A stretch of DNA of 64,000 nucleotides, from the NCBI RefSeq assembly GCF_900115665.1, contig NZ_FOXH01000018.1:1-64000 (forward strand). Direction: 5' to 3'. Numbering within the stretch: position 1 is the first letter of the stretch; every line of letters starts with the position of its first letter. Below, one piece after another: positions 43,021 to 52,529 of the stretch. This DNA comes from Pseudarcicella hirudinis (GTDB lineage: Bacteria > Bacteroidota > Bacteroidia > Cytophagales > Spirosomataceae). The position numbers and the translations under genes are program-made. A model generated the notes under the pieces. That model did no database searches. It saw only the letters and a list, made by a program, of their open reading frames with translations, and was not told the origin of the DNA.

Positions 43021-45123
43021 TTAGTATAACAGTACAAATGAGCCCTCTTTCACCAAGGTATTTCCGGCTGAATCTTCACCAACAATCTTGTACACATAGT
43101 TTCCCTGCGGAGCTCTCTCTCCTGCAGGGGTTAGTCCGTTCCAGCCAAAGTTGGCATTTGCTGCCAAATCATCAGTTTTTCCGAAGAAAAGGATATTTCC
43201 CCATCTGTCATAAACACTCATTTCCACTTTTTTTACAAAAATGCCCTGTGCCAGAAATATATCATTGTCAATATCCCCATTAGGAGTAAAAGCTTCAGCA
43301 GCCATTAAACGGGAAGGCCTTGAAATTTTAATAATGTTTGAAACGCTGGGACCGTTCTTGCCGGTGGCGCTAAGAGATGTTACCTGCAGTTCGATAACCT
43401 GCCCATCACTTGCCGGAAAAGGAGTCGTCCAGGTTGTTCCTTTTCCTACATTAAAATCTGAAACGGATGGAGATAGCTTGGTTAATTTATAATAACCTAC
43501 TCCATCAGACTGTGGTGGTTGACTTGTCCAATAAGGTATCTGGCCGTCAGCTTTCAGAAAAATCGTGCAAACGGGATTATTTTTAGGAGACTCATTCCCG
43601 CACAGGCTTTCCCAGGTTACCTGATAGCAAAAAGAACCGGAGTTAAAATCTGCTGTAAGGTCGTCATAAGTTCCTAATCCGTTTTTTGCCAGAAAATCAT
43701 AACTTCCTGTGGCCGGGTTTAATTTGTAAAATTTATAGCTGTTGGGAGCAAGATTGGTCGGAGTTATATCAAAAGCAGATTTAACCGTTACATGACCATT
43801 TTCGATAGTCGTGAAAACATACGGAATATTAGAAAGTGTTTCCGGCCAGGTTGTTTTAACCTGAATAGGTTCTGTTAAAGTATATGAGCCGTAAGTTCCT
43901 TTTAATTGATATGTATAGGTTTCTCCACAGGTAAGGTTATTGTCCTCCTGTTGATTGGCTGAAATAAATGGGGTCTGTAATAAAACAGTTTTTGTGCCGT
44001 TTTTGTCAGTCCTTTCCAGTTTGTATTCCGTGAAACTTCTCAATGTTGACGGAAGGGAAGTCCATTTTATAATATTTTTTTTATTTACCGGATCTGTAGT
44101 TACGCTAAAAGGAATGGTACATAATTCATCATTACTCAGATGTGCCTGAGGAATAGTTCCGGGGCAATTGTCAACAGCCTCCAGTTTAAGGCAATATTGC
44201 TTTGTTTTATCCGGAACAGTAAAACCTACTGTTTCTATACCATTCGATTGAGATATAAACGACTGATAAGGAGTACTAAAATTATAAGAAGCGCCTGATT
44301 CCTTTAAATAGGCTTTCATTGCTGTACCGTTTTGCCCTGAAAAGGCCAGATTATAAGTTCCGCCACCGACTCCTTCCAGACTGACCAGACTTGGTCTGGG
44401 AACGGTGGAAGAGTTTGGGGTAAGCGGGCCGACAGAGTAGGCTGGAGCAGCACAACTGGTTCCGATTTTATTGTATCCTCTTATTTCAATGGCTCTCGGC
44501 GAACTACCCAGCCCAACCTGAGGAGGTACTGTATAAGGCAAGTCAGCTGCTGTAAACGACACATTCTGAACTATCGGAGGTCCGGGAACCGGCTTGTAGC
44601 TGATTTGATACTGATCAAAATTGTTATTCGGGTCGTTCTTAAAAGTAATGATAAATTCATTGTTACTACAGCTGGTTATCTGTTCTACAACGGGTTGCTT
44701 AGGGGTTATGACATTAATTACCTGACAGGCAAACTTTGCTCCGGATGCACCGGTAGAACTTTGCATAAATAACCAGACACCTGCTTTATCAAATTTATAG
44801 CTTGAAATATTATTAAAACCCGAAGCTCCTATTGATGCGGGACTGCCGGCGGGTTGTTCGGGGTAATACCATGTTGAGGCCTGACTAACGCCCGGGTCTG
44901 TGTTTTTTAAAGGAACAACATCTCCCAAACAAATGGTAATCATTGTATTGTTATCCGTACCGGAAAATCCTGTGACATCTTTGTTCCCTATTTTAAAACT
45001 GCCCGGACTTGCACCAAAGGTATTTGTAGGACAACGCTGGGCATAAATGAAGGAAGAAAACATTGGTACAAAGACCATGTTAGCCAAAAGTATAATAAAA
45101 ATATAGTAAACTTTTTTTTTCAT
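43021..45123 (-). CDS. Secreted protein with T9SS type B sorting domain (700 aa)
   Basis: A 700-aa exported protein. Signal peptide MKKKVYYIFIILLANMVFVP ending near FIYAQ. The body is a set of Ig/fibronectin-like beta domains with cysteine-containing strands (SAPAYSVGPLTPN, AVDNCPGTIPQAHL, WESLCGNESPKNN). The last 85 residues form the gliding-motility-associated C-terminal (type B) T9SS signal: AEAFTPNGDIDNDIFL, VYDRWGNILFFGK, GNYVYKIVGEDSAGN, ending SFVLLY. It is likely exported by T9SS and displayed or released. Function of the body unknown. It is similar in plan to the 950-aa protein at 49141. Confidence 0.9.
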   Translation of the reverse strand: MKKKVYYIFIILLANMVFVPMFSSFIYAQRCPTNTFGASPGSFKIGNKDVTGFSGTDNNTMITICLGDVVPLKNTDPGVSQASTWYYPEQPAGSPASIGASGFNNISSYKFDKAGVWLFMQSSTGASGAKFACQVINVITPKQPVVEQITSCSNNEFIITFKNDPNNNFDQYQISYKPVPGPPIVQNVSFTAADLPYTVPPQVGLGSSPRAIEIRGYNKIGTSCAAPAYSVGPLTPNSSTVPRPSLVSLEGVGGGTYNLAFSGQNGTAMKAYLKESGASYNFSTPYQSFISQSNGIETVGFTVPDKTKQYCLKLEAVDNCPGTIPQAHLSNDELCTIPFSVTTDPVNKKNIIKWTSLPSTLRSFTEYKLERTDKNGTKTVLLQTPFISANQQEDNNLTCGETYTYQLKGTYGSYTLTEPIQVKTTWPETLSNIPYVFTTIENGHVTVKSAFDITPTNLAPNSYKFYKLNPATGSYDFLAKNGLGTYDDLTADFNSGSFCYQVTWESLCGNESPKNNPVCTIFLKADGQIPYWTSQPPQSDGVGYYKLTKLSPSVSDFNVGKGTTWTTPFPASDGQVIELQVTSLSATGKNGPSVSNIIKISRPSRLMAAEAFTPNGDIDNDIFLAQGIFVKKVEMSVYDRWGNILFFGKTDDLAANANFGWNGLTPAGERAPQGNYVYKIVGEDSAGNTLVKEGSFVLLY

Positions 45124-45619
45124 TTTATGGGATCCTCATTACGTTTGAGTCTGAAATGAGCCAATATCTTAACACCTTTTTCTAATAGGTTGTAAGTCAA
45201 TAGCGTAGATTGAACTTATACTATTCTCTCATTTCAGGAATTTACACTGCAAATTTTATGCTAAATCTGTTTAGAATAAAATTTTAGTTCTGAACGGTCA
45301 GTTATTTTGAATAATTTCTCTTGAAAAAGAACCAGTATCAGACCTTATTAATTTTATTGCATTGAAAACGAAATAACTACCGGATAAATTTGATTTCCGA
45401 AAAAAGCAATGCTTAAGTTAGGAACAAAAAAGCGTAATTTTGTCGTTGATAACCAGTAAGACAGAAACAAAGCCAGATATATAAATCAATCTGAGGGCCG
45501 TGTGATAATTAATTTACCCGAAAAATGATCCCTCAAACAAATTTGAGTTTAAATTTAATTTTTTTATTACTCATCAAAAAGAACCAGCCAGAAACAAATT
45601 TCACCAAACAGAAATCAAA
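45124..45619. other. Gene-free stretch upstream of ribBA
   Basis: About 500 bp between divergent genes, AT-rich and without a supported frame. It holds the promoters of the leftward T9SS cargo gene and of ribBA. The conserved boxes of an FMN riboswitch were looked for and not found. TAATTTTG at 45435-45442 is an exact -7 box but would leave a leader of about 170 nt. Confidence 0.5.
45435..45442 (+). promoter_or_regulatory. Candidate -7 box for ribBA
   Basis: TAATTTTG matches TAnnTTTG exactly; no TTTG is found 17-23 nt upstream. If used, it gives ribBA a leader of about 170 nt. Confidence 0.33.
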
Positions 45620-46852
45620 ATGTCAACCATAAAATTAGATAGTATAGAGGAAGCGATAGAGGATATCAGGAATGGTAAAATAATCATTGTTGCTGATGAT
45701 GAAGATCGTGAGAATGAGGGAGATATGATTTGTGCTTCAGAGTCAATTACCCCTGAAGTTGTAAACTTTATGATTCGTGAAGCCAGAGGGTTAATGTGTA
45801 TATCACTTACGGAAGAACGTTGTGATGAACTCGGACTCGAAATGATGGTCGGAAAGAATACAGCTACTCACGAAACGTCCTTCACTGTTTCAGTGGATTT
45901 GCTTGGAAACGGATGTACGACAGGGATTTCTGCTTCCGACAGAGCCAAGACAATTATCGCTTTAACAGACCCTAATACTAAACCGGAGGATTTAGGTCGC
46001 CCGGGTCATATTTTTCCTTTAAAAGCCAAAAAAGGAGGAGTGCTTCGCCGTACCGGACATACTGAGGCGGCGATGGACTTTGCGAGATTGGCAGGGTATA
46101 AACCATCAGGCGTTCTTATTGAAGTGCTCAATGAAGATGGTTCTATGGCACGTCTTCCGGATTTGAGAAGAATTGCTGATAAGTTCGATATAAAACTGGT
46201 AACGATTAAAGATCTGATAGAATACCGGTTAGCAAAAGAAAGTTTAATTAAACGTGAAATTGGGGTTGACATGCCGACTGAATGGGGGCATTTTGATCTT
46301 ATTGCTTACCGCCAGACCAATACCGGAGATAACCACCTTGCACTGGTAAAAGGAAGCTGGGAAAAGGATGAACCGATTTTAGTAAGAGTACACAGCTCAT
46401 GTATTACCGGGGATATTTTTGGCTCTTGCCGTTGCGACTGCGGAGAGCAGTTGCACAATGCGATGGAAATGGTAGAGAAAGCTGGAAAAGGTGTAATTCT
46501 TTATATGTTTCAGGAGGGTAGAGGTATTGGATTGATTAATAAACTGAGGGCTTACAAGTTGCAGGAAATGGGACGGGATACCGTGGAGGCCAATATTGAG
46601 CTGGGCTTTAATATGGATGAAAGAGATTATGGCGTTGGGGCGCAGATTCTGAGAGATTTGAACATCAGCAAAATCAAATTGATTTCAAATAATCCTAAAA
46701 AGAGAGCAGCATTGCTGGGTTATGGCCTTGAAATCGTTGATACGGTTCCGATTGAAGTGGAGCCTAATCCTCATAATGAACGATATCTTGCTACCAAAAG
46801 AGACAAAATGGGACATGATATTTTAAAGGAGAATATGATTTCGACTAAATAA
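45620..46852 (+). CDS. ribBA: Bifunctional 3,4-dihydroxy-2-butanone-4-phosphate synthase / GTP cyclohydrolase II
   Basis: Provides both precursors of riboflavin. Residues 1-205 are RibB (DHBP synthase): [19 protein letters not shown] with the metal-binding acidic loop and [20 protein letters not shown] and following EAAMD. Residues 210-405 are RibA (GTP cyclohydrolase II): [20 protein letters not shown] with the three zinc cysteines, [16 protein letters not shown] for GTP binding, and [15 protein letters not shown]. At 410 aa the fusion is full length and both active sites look complete. It stands apart from other rib genes. Start at 45620 ([10 protein letters not shown]). Confidence 0.96.
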   Translation: MSTIKLDSIEEAIEDIRNGKIIIVADDEDRENEGDMICASESITPEVVNFMIREARGLMCISLTEERCDELGLEMMVGKNTATHETSFTVSVDLLGNGCTTGISASDRAKTIIALTDPNTKPEDLGRPGHIFPLKAKKGGVLRRTGHTEAAMDFARLAGYKPSGVLIEVLNEDGSMARLPDLRRIADKFDIKLVTIKDLIEYRLAKESLIKREIGVDMPTEWGHFDLIAYRQTNTGDNHLALVKGSWEKDEPILVRVHSSCITGDIFGSCRCDCGEQLHNAMEMVEKAGKGVILYMFQEGRGIGLINKLRAYKLQEMGRDTVEANIELGFNMDERDYGVGAQILRDLNISKIKLISNNPKKRAALLGYGLEIVDTVPIEVEPNPHNERYLATKRDKMGHDILKENMISTK

Positions 46853-46887
46853 AACAATTCCGGCAATTTTAACAGTGCTAAAAATAA

Positions 46888-46923
46888 TTTTCCGGAAAGT
46901 ATCAGGCATTACTTTCCGGAAAA
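46888..46923. repeat. Inverted repeat downstream of ribBA
   Basis: TTTTCCGGAAAGTA (46888-46901) and TACTTTCCGGAAAA (46910-46923) form a perfect 14-bp stem with an 8-nt loop. There is no T-run on the plus strand; it starts 35 nt after the ribBA stop and ends 19 nt before the next start, so it could be a terminator or an mRNA stabiliser. Confidence 0.6.
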
Positions 46924-46942
46924 TCTGATAAACCTTTTAATT

Positions 46943-47542
46943 ATGATAAAAACATTATTGATCGGATTTTTAGTACTCTTTTGCCAATTATGCTCTCTGT
47001 CTCAAAACTTAGTTGATGATAAAGAGGAATGGTTTTATGGAAAAGTAATCCTCGCAAAAGGAGATACACTTTTGGGTACCATGCAATATGAAATGCAATC
47101 CGGTATTTTAAAGTTTCGTTCCGAAGATAATGCTTTAAGAACCTTCTCTGCGCTTCAGGTTATATCATTTGATTTCTACGATACCGTTTTAAAAACCCGA
47201 AGATATTTCTATTCTCTTACTGAGCATAAAAAAGGAGATTATGGCGCGCCGACTTTCTTTGGGGTTCTTTATTTTAATGAAAACAAGATTTCTCTGTTTT
47301 ATAAAGAGAATACCCGTTATGCACCAATATGGAATACCAGGGCTATTACCAGAGAAGCCTATGAACTCTATTTCATTTTCCCGGACAAATCAGTCAGACG
47401 ATATCATAAATCCAGAAAAAGCTTGTTCAGTATCCTTTCGGAACATCATTCAGAATTGAAACATTTTATCGATAATAAGTCGCTGATGATTCATAATCTG
47501 AATGACCTGGTTAAAATCCTTGAATATTATAACAACCTTTAA
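46943..47542 (+). CDS. Hypothetical exported protein
   Basis: A 199-aa protein with a signal peptide (MIKTLLIGFLVLFCQLCSLS, cut near SQN). After it, the pattern EEWFYGKVILAKGDTLLGTM and LKFRSEDNALRTFSALQVIS, then FDFYDTVLKTRRYFYSL, is one I associate with secreted Bacteroidota proteins of unknown function. The C-terminal third is helical and charged (YHKSRKSLFSILSEHHSELK). No catalytic motif is visible. It lies 90 nt after ribBA behind an inverted repeat and converges with the prohibitin-family gene, 6 nt from its stop. Confidence 0.75.
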   Translation: MIKTLLIGFLVLFCQLCSLSQNLVDDKEEWFYGKVILAKGDTLLGTMQYEMQSGILKFRSEDNALRTFSALQVISFDFYDTVLKTRRYFYSLTEHKKGDYGAPTFFGVLYFNENKISLFYKENTRYAPIWNTRAITREAYELYFIFPDKSVRRYHKSRKSLFSILSEHHSELKHFIDNKSLMIHNLNDLVKILEYYNNL

Positions 47543-47548
47543 GCAGGT

Positions 47549-48454
47549 TTATTTATCTCCCAGAATAATCGGAGCATTGCCTTTGCCACCCATGATAATT
47601 ACCTTGGCATTTGGCGATAAAGCGATTTCTTTCTGAGCCTTTATCATTTCGTATTGCAATTGTTTATCTGACAAACCTGTTGAAAGTATTTTCTGGTAAT
47701 CAGCAATTCCCTGGGCTTCCACTCTCTTTCTCTCGGCTTCCTGACGTTCTTTTTGAAGAACAAACTGCATTTTCTGAGCCTCCTGTTCAGCATTGATTTT
47801 AGATTCAATGGTCTGCTTTACGGAAGTCGGCAGGTTAATATTTCTGACCAGCAGCTGCTCCAGTAATATTCCCCTTAATCTCAGATTCTTCTCTATATCT
47901 TTCGAGATTCTGTTCTGAAATTCATCTCTTCGGGTAGAATACAAAGAAACAGCATCATAATAAACAGCATTGTCTCTGATTTTGGTACGGGTAATCGGTC
48001 TGACTATTTTGTTTTTGTAATCAACCCCGATTTCTTTCAGGATTTTTGGCGTTTCTGAAGGAATTACTCTGTAAAGAACAGTTAAATCAATGATGACCTC
48101 AAGTCCGTCGGCTGTCAGGACTCTGATCGCATCATCGCCTTCTTTATCACCTTCGTCTTTAATACCGGACATGGTATAATTTTGCGTTTTGATGTCAAAA
48201 TCTGTTACAACCGCAAGAGGATTAATGAAATTAAGGCCACTTTCGAGAACATTATTTTTTACATTTCCGAAAAGTGACTGAACTCCTACTTCTCCGGCAT
48301 TAATCTGTCGAATGCCAGATGAGAGCAAACCAATAACAATTATGATTGCCCCGACTATCCTTGTTATCGGGGAGTACCTTGACCAACTCATTGATGGTGA
48401 GCTAATGGCGAACCCGGCCATTAATACGACGATGCCCAAAAAGATTAAGAACAT
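47549..48454 (-). CDS. Prohibitin-family (SPFH/Band 7) membrane protein
   Basis: A 301-aa protein with an N-terminal membrane anchor (MFLIFLGIVVLMAGFAI and a second hydrophobic stretch near 35-50, IVGAIIIVIGLLSS). The SPFH domain follows (INAGEVGVQSLFGNVKNNVL, then VLTADGLEVIIDLTVLYRVI), and a coiled coil of KINAEQEAQKMQFVLQKERQ and EAERKRVEAQGIADYQ type ends it. Prohibitin-type proteins form large ring or cage scaffolds in membranes; in bacteria some partner membrane proteases. The start is set at the ATG at 48454; upstream in-frame sequence to 48553 lacks coding character and would bury the anchor. Confidence 0.9.
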   Translation of the reverse strand: MFLIFLGIVVLMAGFAISSPSMSWSRYSPITRIVGAIIIVIGLLSSGIRQINAGEVGVQSLFGNVKNNVLESGLNFINPLAVVTDFDIKTQNYTMSGIKDEGDKEGDDAIRVLTADGLEVIIDLTVLYRVIPSETPKILKEIGVDYKNKIVRPITRTKIRDNAVYYDAVSLYSTRRDEFQNRISKDIEKNLRLRGILLEQLLVRNINLPTSVKQTIESKINAEQEAQKMQFVLQKERQEAERKRVEAQGIADYQKILSTGLSDKQLQYEMIKAQKEIALSPNAKVIIMGGKGNAPIILGDK

Positions 48455-48633
48455 TTTAATAAGATTTAATTGAGAGCCGGGTGTGCGGAGAGTCCCGGAA
48501 CTCAAGGTTTTGGTTTTGAGAAAAACTATCTGTCCGCAAAGAAATCTTGTCAAAGATTACCAATTGTGAAGCGTTTTGTTCTCAAATGTTACAAGCGGTT
48601 CGGAATGATTATGGATTGCAAAATATATTCAGA

Positions 48634-49071
48634 TCAGAGAAAACGGTCTCTTAATTCGGGGGTGGGAATACGGCATTCATCAGATTTACCAAAAATCTGA
48701 TACCGGTATTTAGCTATAAAATCATAAACCGGGTTTCTGAGAAATTCAGGTAAATATCTGAATATTTTAAGATGTTTCACCCAGCTGTTTAATTGTGCGG
48801 CAATTTCTATGGCTGCTGCTGATTTTTTGTATAGAATATTGTTTTTCAGAAGAATGACAGAGTCAAAATCTTGTTGGATTTTCCTGTTTTCTCCAAAAGG
48901 TTCAAGAATGTTTTGTGCCAGTTCAGATTGAAGAGGGATGAATTTGAAAAGCTTTTCAGGATCGTGGTCTATAATGAAATTGATACTGGCATTGCAGAAA
49001 TTACAGATGCCATCAAAAAAGACAATCTGATGATTCTGCTTTTGTATGTCTGTATGAATCTGAGGTTCCAT
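48634..49071 (-). CDS. DCC-family thiol-disulfide oxidoreductase (DUF393)
   Basis: A 145-aa thioredoxin-fold protein with the family's N-terminal DxxCxxC motif in IVFFDGICNFCNASINFII (about residues 17-35). Further marks are LFKFIPLQSELAQNILEPFG and SAAAIEIAAQLNSWVKHLKI, and the C-terminal FLRNPVYDFIAKYRYQIFGK. Role and partners are unknown in most organisms. The start at 49071 (MEPQIHTDIQ) gives a normal length. It lies downstream of the 950-aa T9SS gene on the same strand with a 69-nt gap. Confidence 0.92.
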   Translation of the reverse strand: MEPQIHTDIQKQNHQIVFFDGICNFCNASINFIIDHDPEKLFKFIPLQSELAQNILEPFGENRKIQQDFDSVILLKNNILYKKSAAAIEIAAQLNSWVKHLKIFRYLPEFLRNPVYDFIAKYRYQIFGKSDECRIPTPELRDRFL

Positions 49072-49140
49072 ATAAAACGAAGAAAATCGGGCATTTCACC
49101 CGATTTTCTTCAATATAATCCTTTTGAAATGAATGAAGAA

Positions 49141-51993
49141 TTATCTTAACAGCTCCACCCACCCTTTCAGGCTAAGCGAAGTTTTAGAAGGATCTAATGT
49201 CAGGAATTTAACCTCACAACTGTAGTAATAAGTTCCTGAAGAAACCTCTTTTCCGTCGTTAGTCTTTCCATCCCAGGCAAAACCTTTGATACCACCATTA
49301 TACTCATAAACTTTTGTACCGTTCCTGTTGTAAACATCAAATTTGACATTATCAACAAATCTCGGGCAAATTAATGGCTGGAAGGTATCGTTTTTGCCAT
49401 CACCGTTTGGAGTAAAGATATTTGGCAATTCAAAATTTGGACAGTTGTCTTTACATACCACATTGCTTTTTGCACTTTCCGCACCATATTTATCAGTAGC
49501 AGTAATGTAATAACAACCAATGTATGAATCACTTTTGGTATGGGTAAAAGTCTGTGGCAATGGCTGCGGAGAAGTGATCTCTCCGATTTTCTCAAAATTG
49601 CCGTCGGACTTCGCTGAATAGAATATCGTATATTTTACAATATCCTTTGTACAATCAACGCCGTTGGCATCCTTGGCAGGAGTAGTCCAGGTAAGTACGT
49701 TTGCAAAGGAAGTTTGATCACAAGGACCTGACTGGCTGAAAGTTTTACAGTCTAACAGGTCAATGGATAATACCGGAGGACATGGAACAATATTACTTTT
49801 CGGGGTTGCACAGATGATCTGCGATAAGTTAAACAATAATCCCAGATTCTGTTTAGGATCACTGTAATTTCCAACCGTCTGCACTTTATAACAATAAGAA
49901 GAATCAGGAGACATTGTTACTTTATAAACTCCGTCAGAAGCAATATTATCTGCCCCGGAATCCTTAAAATTAAAGGTGTTGGTACCGGAAACAGGAACGT
50001 CTGCAATCTGGTTGAAAATACCTGATCCTGGTCTGGTTTCTCTGTAAACCTTATGTGTTTGGTTTTGATTGTTCCAGGGTACATTGGCTTGCCAGCTTAA
50101 GTTTACACTTCTTATGTCTGCGGCAGCACCAAGTCTGACACTGCTGGCCGAGCTTGAAGTATCAAGTGATACCAGGCTTCCGTTATTGGTATAGAAGAAT
50201 TCTACCCGATAGCGATAAGCATTATCTGTCGTATTTAATGCCTTATCTGTAAGAACAGTATCAGCTTTAGTCCCTGACAAATCAGTATCAATGTTACCTG
50301 AAATCTGTGTAAAGTTAGTACCATTCAGACCTGTTGCTCTTGACAGACGATACTGATACGGGCCACTATAGATATTTTTATCCAAACCAATCGGACGGGT
50401 CCATTTTACTGTAATCTCACCATTTGTAACATCTGTTTTATCAACGGTTACATTCGTCATCAGGATTATCGGAGATTCGATCATCAGACATGCTCCGGCA
50501 GAGGCAATGCTTTGTCCATAGGTAGGAGCCCCGAAAACCACTACTAACCTGTAGCCATAATTCACATTTTTCTTTAAGCCTTTGCCACCGTTGGTATCAA
50601 CATATTTTACATCTGAAACCGGAACCCGTGCAATTTCCTGATAGCCGAGGCTTCCGGGCAATCCGGTCTGGCAGGCACTAGGGGTATAATCCGGGCAACT
50701 TCCTTCTTTTCTATAAATTACAATCTGCGCTCCCGGATTCTGACAGGCATAACTATCCCATGTGAGTGAAGCCCCTTTGGTCACAGGGTCAGCCGCAGCT
50801 TTAAAGTTTTTCACACTTGGGGCGACAACTTTAATTTTCATGATCTTGCTGTCGGTCAGCTTCGCAGCAGTACCGACCTGAACCGGAGGCGTATCTTCTA
50901 CTTTAAACAGGATATCATAAGTCTGTTCCCGGATATGGTTACAGGAAGTTTGCCAGGTAAATGTTCCTGTTGCAACGGTAGTAGTTTGTTTTGGTGTTGA
51001 AACAAATGTTGCCAAAGGAGGACCAATGTATGCCAGATCATAAACTGCCCCGGTTGAAGTAATCGTGAGCGGATCTCTTCTTCCGGTGCTGGAAGGAGTA
51101 TCTGTAGCAGTAATAGTTTGTCTAATCATCGTTCCGGCTTCAACGCAGATGTCAGGCGGAACCGTAATGACAGGCGCTTTATTATCTGCATCTACTACCT
51201 CAATCTGCATATCACGGACAGTTTCGGAAATTTTCACTCCGTTTCGCCATTCTTCAACGATAAAGGCACAGTTATATTTCCCGACTTCTGCAGGGGCATT
51301 CCAGACGAGATCCCCGGTTTTTGCATTGATTTCAAAAGTGGCAGGAATGGCTGAAACTTCGTTAGGCTGACGGAAATTGTTTACTGAGGCTCCTCTTAAA
51401 TCGCAGCTTTCTTCAGATCCCTGACGGCAAATCGTTAATCTGTAAGCTAAACTGTCACCCTCAGCATCAACTGCATTTGGGTTATGTGTATATTTTTGAC
51501 CAACTACTGCGGTAATATCTATGGCCGGGTTCAATAATACCGGAGTAGAATTTAGACCCAAACCAGAGTTGATAGAGAAAATGGTTTCAACATAAAATGG
51601 CGTATTAAACGAATCTGACATGTTTCTTACATTGTCATTACGGTTTGGAATAGCCACATTAACTTTATAATACAGGGAAGGAGCAGGATATGTGTAAGTA
51701 GTTCTGTAAATGTTTTTCAGGGTTCCGTTTGTATTCGGGATATCCACGGGCGTGCCGCAGCAGCGAAGAACTCTCACGGGGGCGGTACCGTCTCCAAAGC
51801 AAAACCAGACAAAGGTTTGTTCCTGATTGGCGCGGTTATTTTCTGTATAGGTGGTTAGTGTAAACTCGTACGTAAGTGAAGTGTTTGAAACCCGTCTTAC
51901 TGAAATTTCTCCCCCTTTAAGGTGAGAGGCAAAAGATTCAAAACTCAACAGAAACGTCGAAACAATAAAGATGTATCTTAAAGCTGACTTCAT
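49141..51993 (-). CDS. Large secreted protein with T9SS type B sorting domain (950 aa)
   Basis: A 950-aa exported protein. Signal peptide MKSALRYIFIVSTFLLSFES cut near FASH. It opens with SHLKGGEISVRRVSNTSLTY, a common first domain of cytophagal surface proteins. Then follow cadherin- or PKD-like repeats (VLLNPAIDITAVVGQKYTHN, ATFEINAKTGDLVWNAPAEV), several fibronectin-like domains around residues 395-830, and the type B T9SS signal in the last 90 residues (ELPNIFTPNGDGKNDTFQPL, YNRNGTKVYEYNGGIKGFAW, SSGTYYYSCEV). Cysteine pairs suggest disulfides. It probably acts on the cell surface as an adhesin or scaffold; this is inference from layout. Confidence 0.9.
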   Translation of the reverse strand: MKSALRYIFIVSTFLLSFESFASHLKGGEISVRRVSNTSLTYEFTLTTYTENNRANQEQTFVWFCFGDGTAPVRVLRCCGTPVDIPNTNGTLKNIYRTTYTYPAPSLYYKVNVAIPNRNDNVRNMSDSFNTPFYVETIFSINSGLGLNSTPVLLNPAIDITAVVGQKYTHNPNAVDAEGDSLAYRLTICRQGSEESCDLRGASVNNFRQPNEVSAIPATFEINAKTGDLVWNAPAEVGKYNCAFIVEEWRNGVKISETVRDMQIEVVDADNKAPVITVPPDICVEAGTMIRQTITATDTPSSTGRRDPLTITSTGAVYDLAYIGPPLATFVSTPKQTTTVATGTFTWQTSCNHIREQTYDILFKVEDTPPVQVGTAAKLTDSKIMKIKVVAPSVKNFKAAADPVTKGASLTWDSYACQNPGAQIVIYRKEGSCPDYTPSACQTGLPGSLGYQEIARVPVSDVKYVDTNGGKGLKKNVNYGYRLVVVFGAPTYGQSIASAGACLMIESPIILMTNVTVDKTDVTNGEITVKWTRPIGLDKNIYSGPYQYRLSRATGLNGTNFTQISGNIDTDLSGTKADTVLTDKALNTTDNAYRYRVEFFYTNNGSLVSLDTSSSASSVRLGAAADIRSVNLSWQANVPWNNQNQTHKVYRETRPGSGIFNQIADVPVSGTNTFNFKDSGADNIASDGVYKVTMSPDSSYCYKVQTVGNYSDPKQNLGLLFNLSQIICATPKSNIVPCPPVLSIDLLDCKTFSQSGPCDQTSFANVLTWTTPAKDANGVDCTKDIVKYTIFYSAKSDGNFEKIGEITSPQPLPQTFTHTKSDSYIGCYYITATDKYGAESAKSNVVCKDNCPNFELPNIFTPNGDGKNDTFQPLICPRFVDNVKFDVYNRNGTKVYEYNGGIKGFAWDGKTNDGKEVSSGTYYYSCEVKFLTLDPSKTSLSLKGWVELLR

Positions 51994-52529
51994 GGTATAA
52001 GGATAAGATGAGGCAAAAGCCTTAATTATTTGAAGCTACAAGTTATAGAATATTTTTTTTCCAATATCTTGAAAATTCAAAAAACGAATATAAAAAAACT
52101 TCCTATAGGAAATAACTACTTTAAATTCAGTTAAAACGTCAGAATATGAAGAAAACAGATTGAAATCCCCGGATTCAGACCCGTTTCAGTGCTGATAATT
52201 TCCGCACACAGGTATGATTCAGTATAGAAATATTTGAGTTATAACAGATATAATATCGGAAAACAGGTTTAATATTTCAGGTAAAAGTTTCCGAAAATTC
52301 CTGAGTTTTACCTTAAACCGGGAGATGACTCATAAATACCCGCTAAAACCCCTGAAATAACGTAGAACGTTTATAAATAATTGCTAAAAAATTATAGATT
52401 ATTTGATAGACCGATCTTTCAATAGTAGTTTTGGGAGTAATTTCTGTTACTCGTTCGTCCGTTACCTGGTTTTGGAAACTTTAAAGGACAGCGTTTGCAG
52501 ACAACTAGCAACTATAATCAATTATTAAA
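51994..52529. other. Gene-free stretch upstream of sdhC
   Basis: About 535 bp between divergent genes without a supported frame. The right part carries a full-consensus promoter for the sdh operon (52402-52433). The left part should hold the promoter of the 950-aa T9SS gene; no clear box was seen there. Confidence 0.5.
52402..52433 (+). promoter_or_regulatory. Promoter of the sdhCAB operon
   Basis: TTTG at 52402-52405, a 20-nt spacer and TAGTTTTG at 52426-52433 match the Bacteroidetes consensus in sequence and spacing. The ATG of sdhC is 97 nt downstream, so the leader would be about 90 nt. Confidence 0.6.

Noticed and set aside
45124-45619. FMN riboswitch upstream of ribBA
   Set aside because: The conserved GGGGC/AGGGTGAAATTCCC-type boxes and the closing CCGAC-like elements were not found in the spacer.
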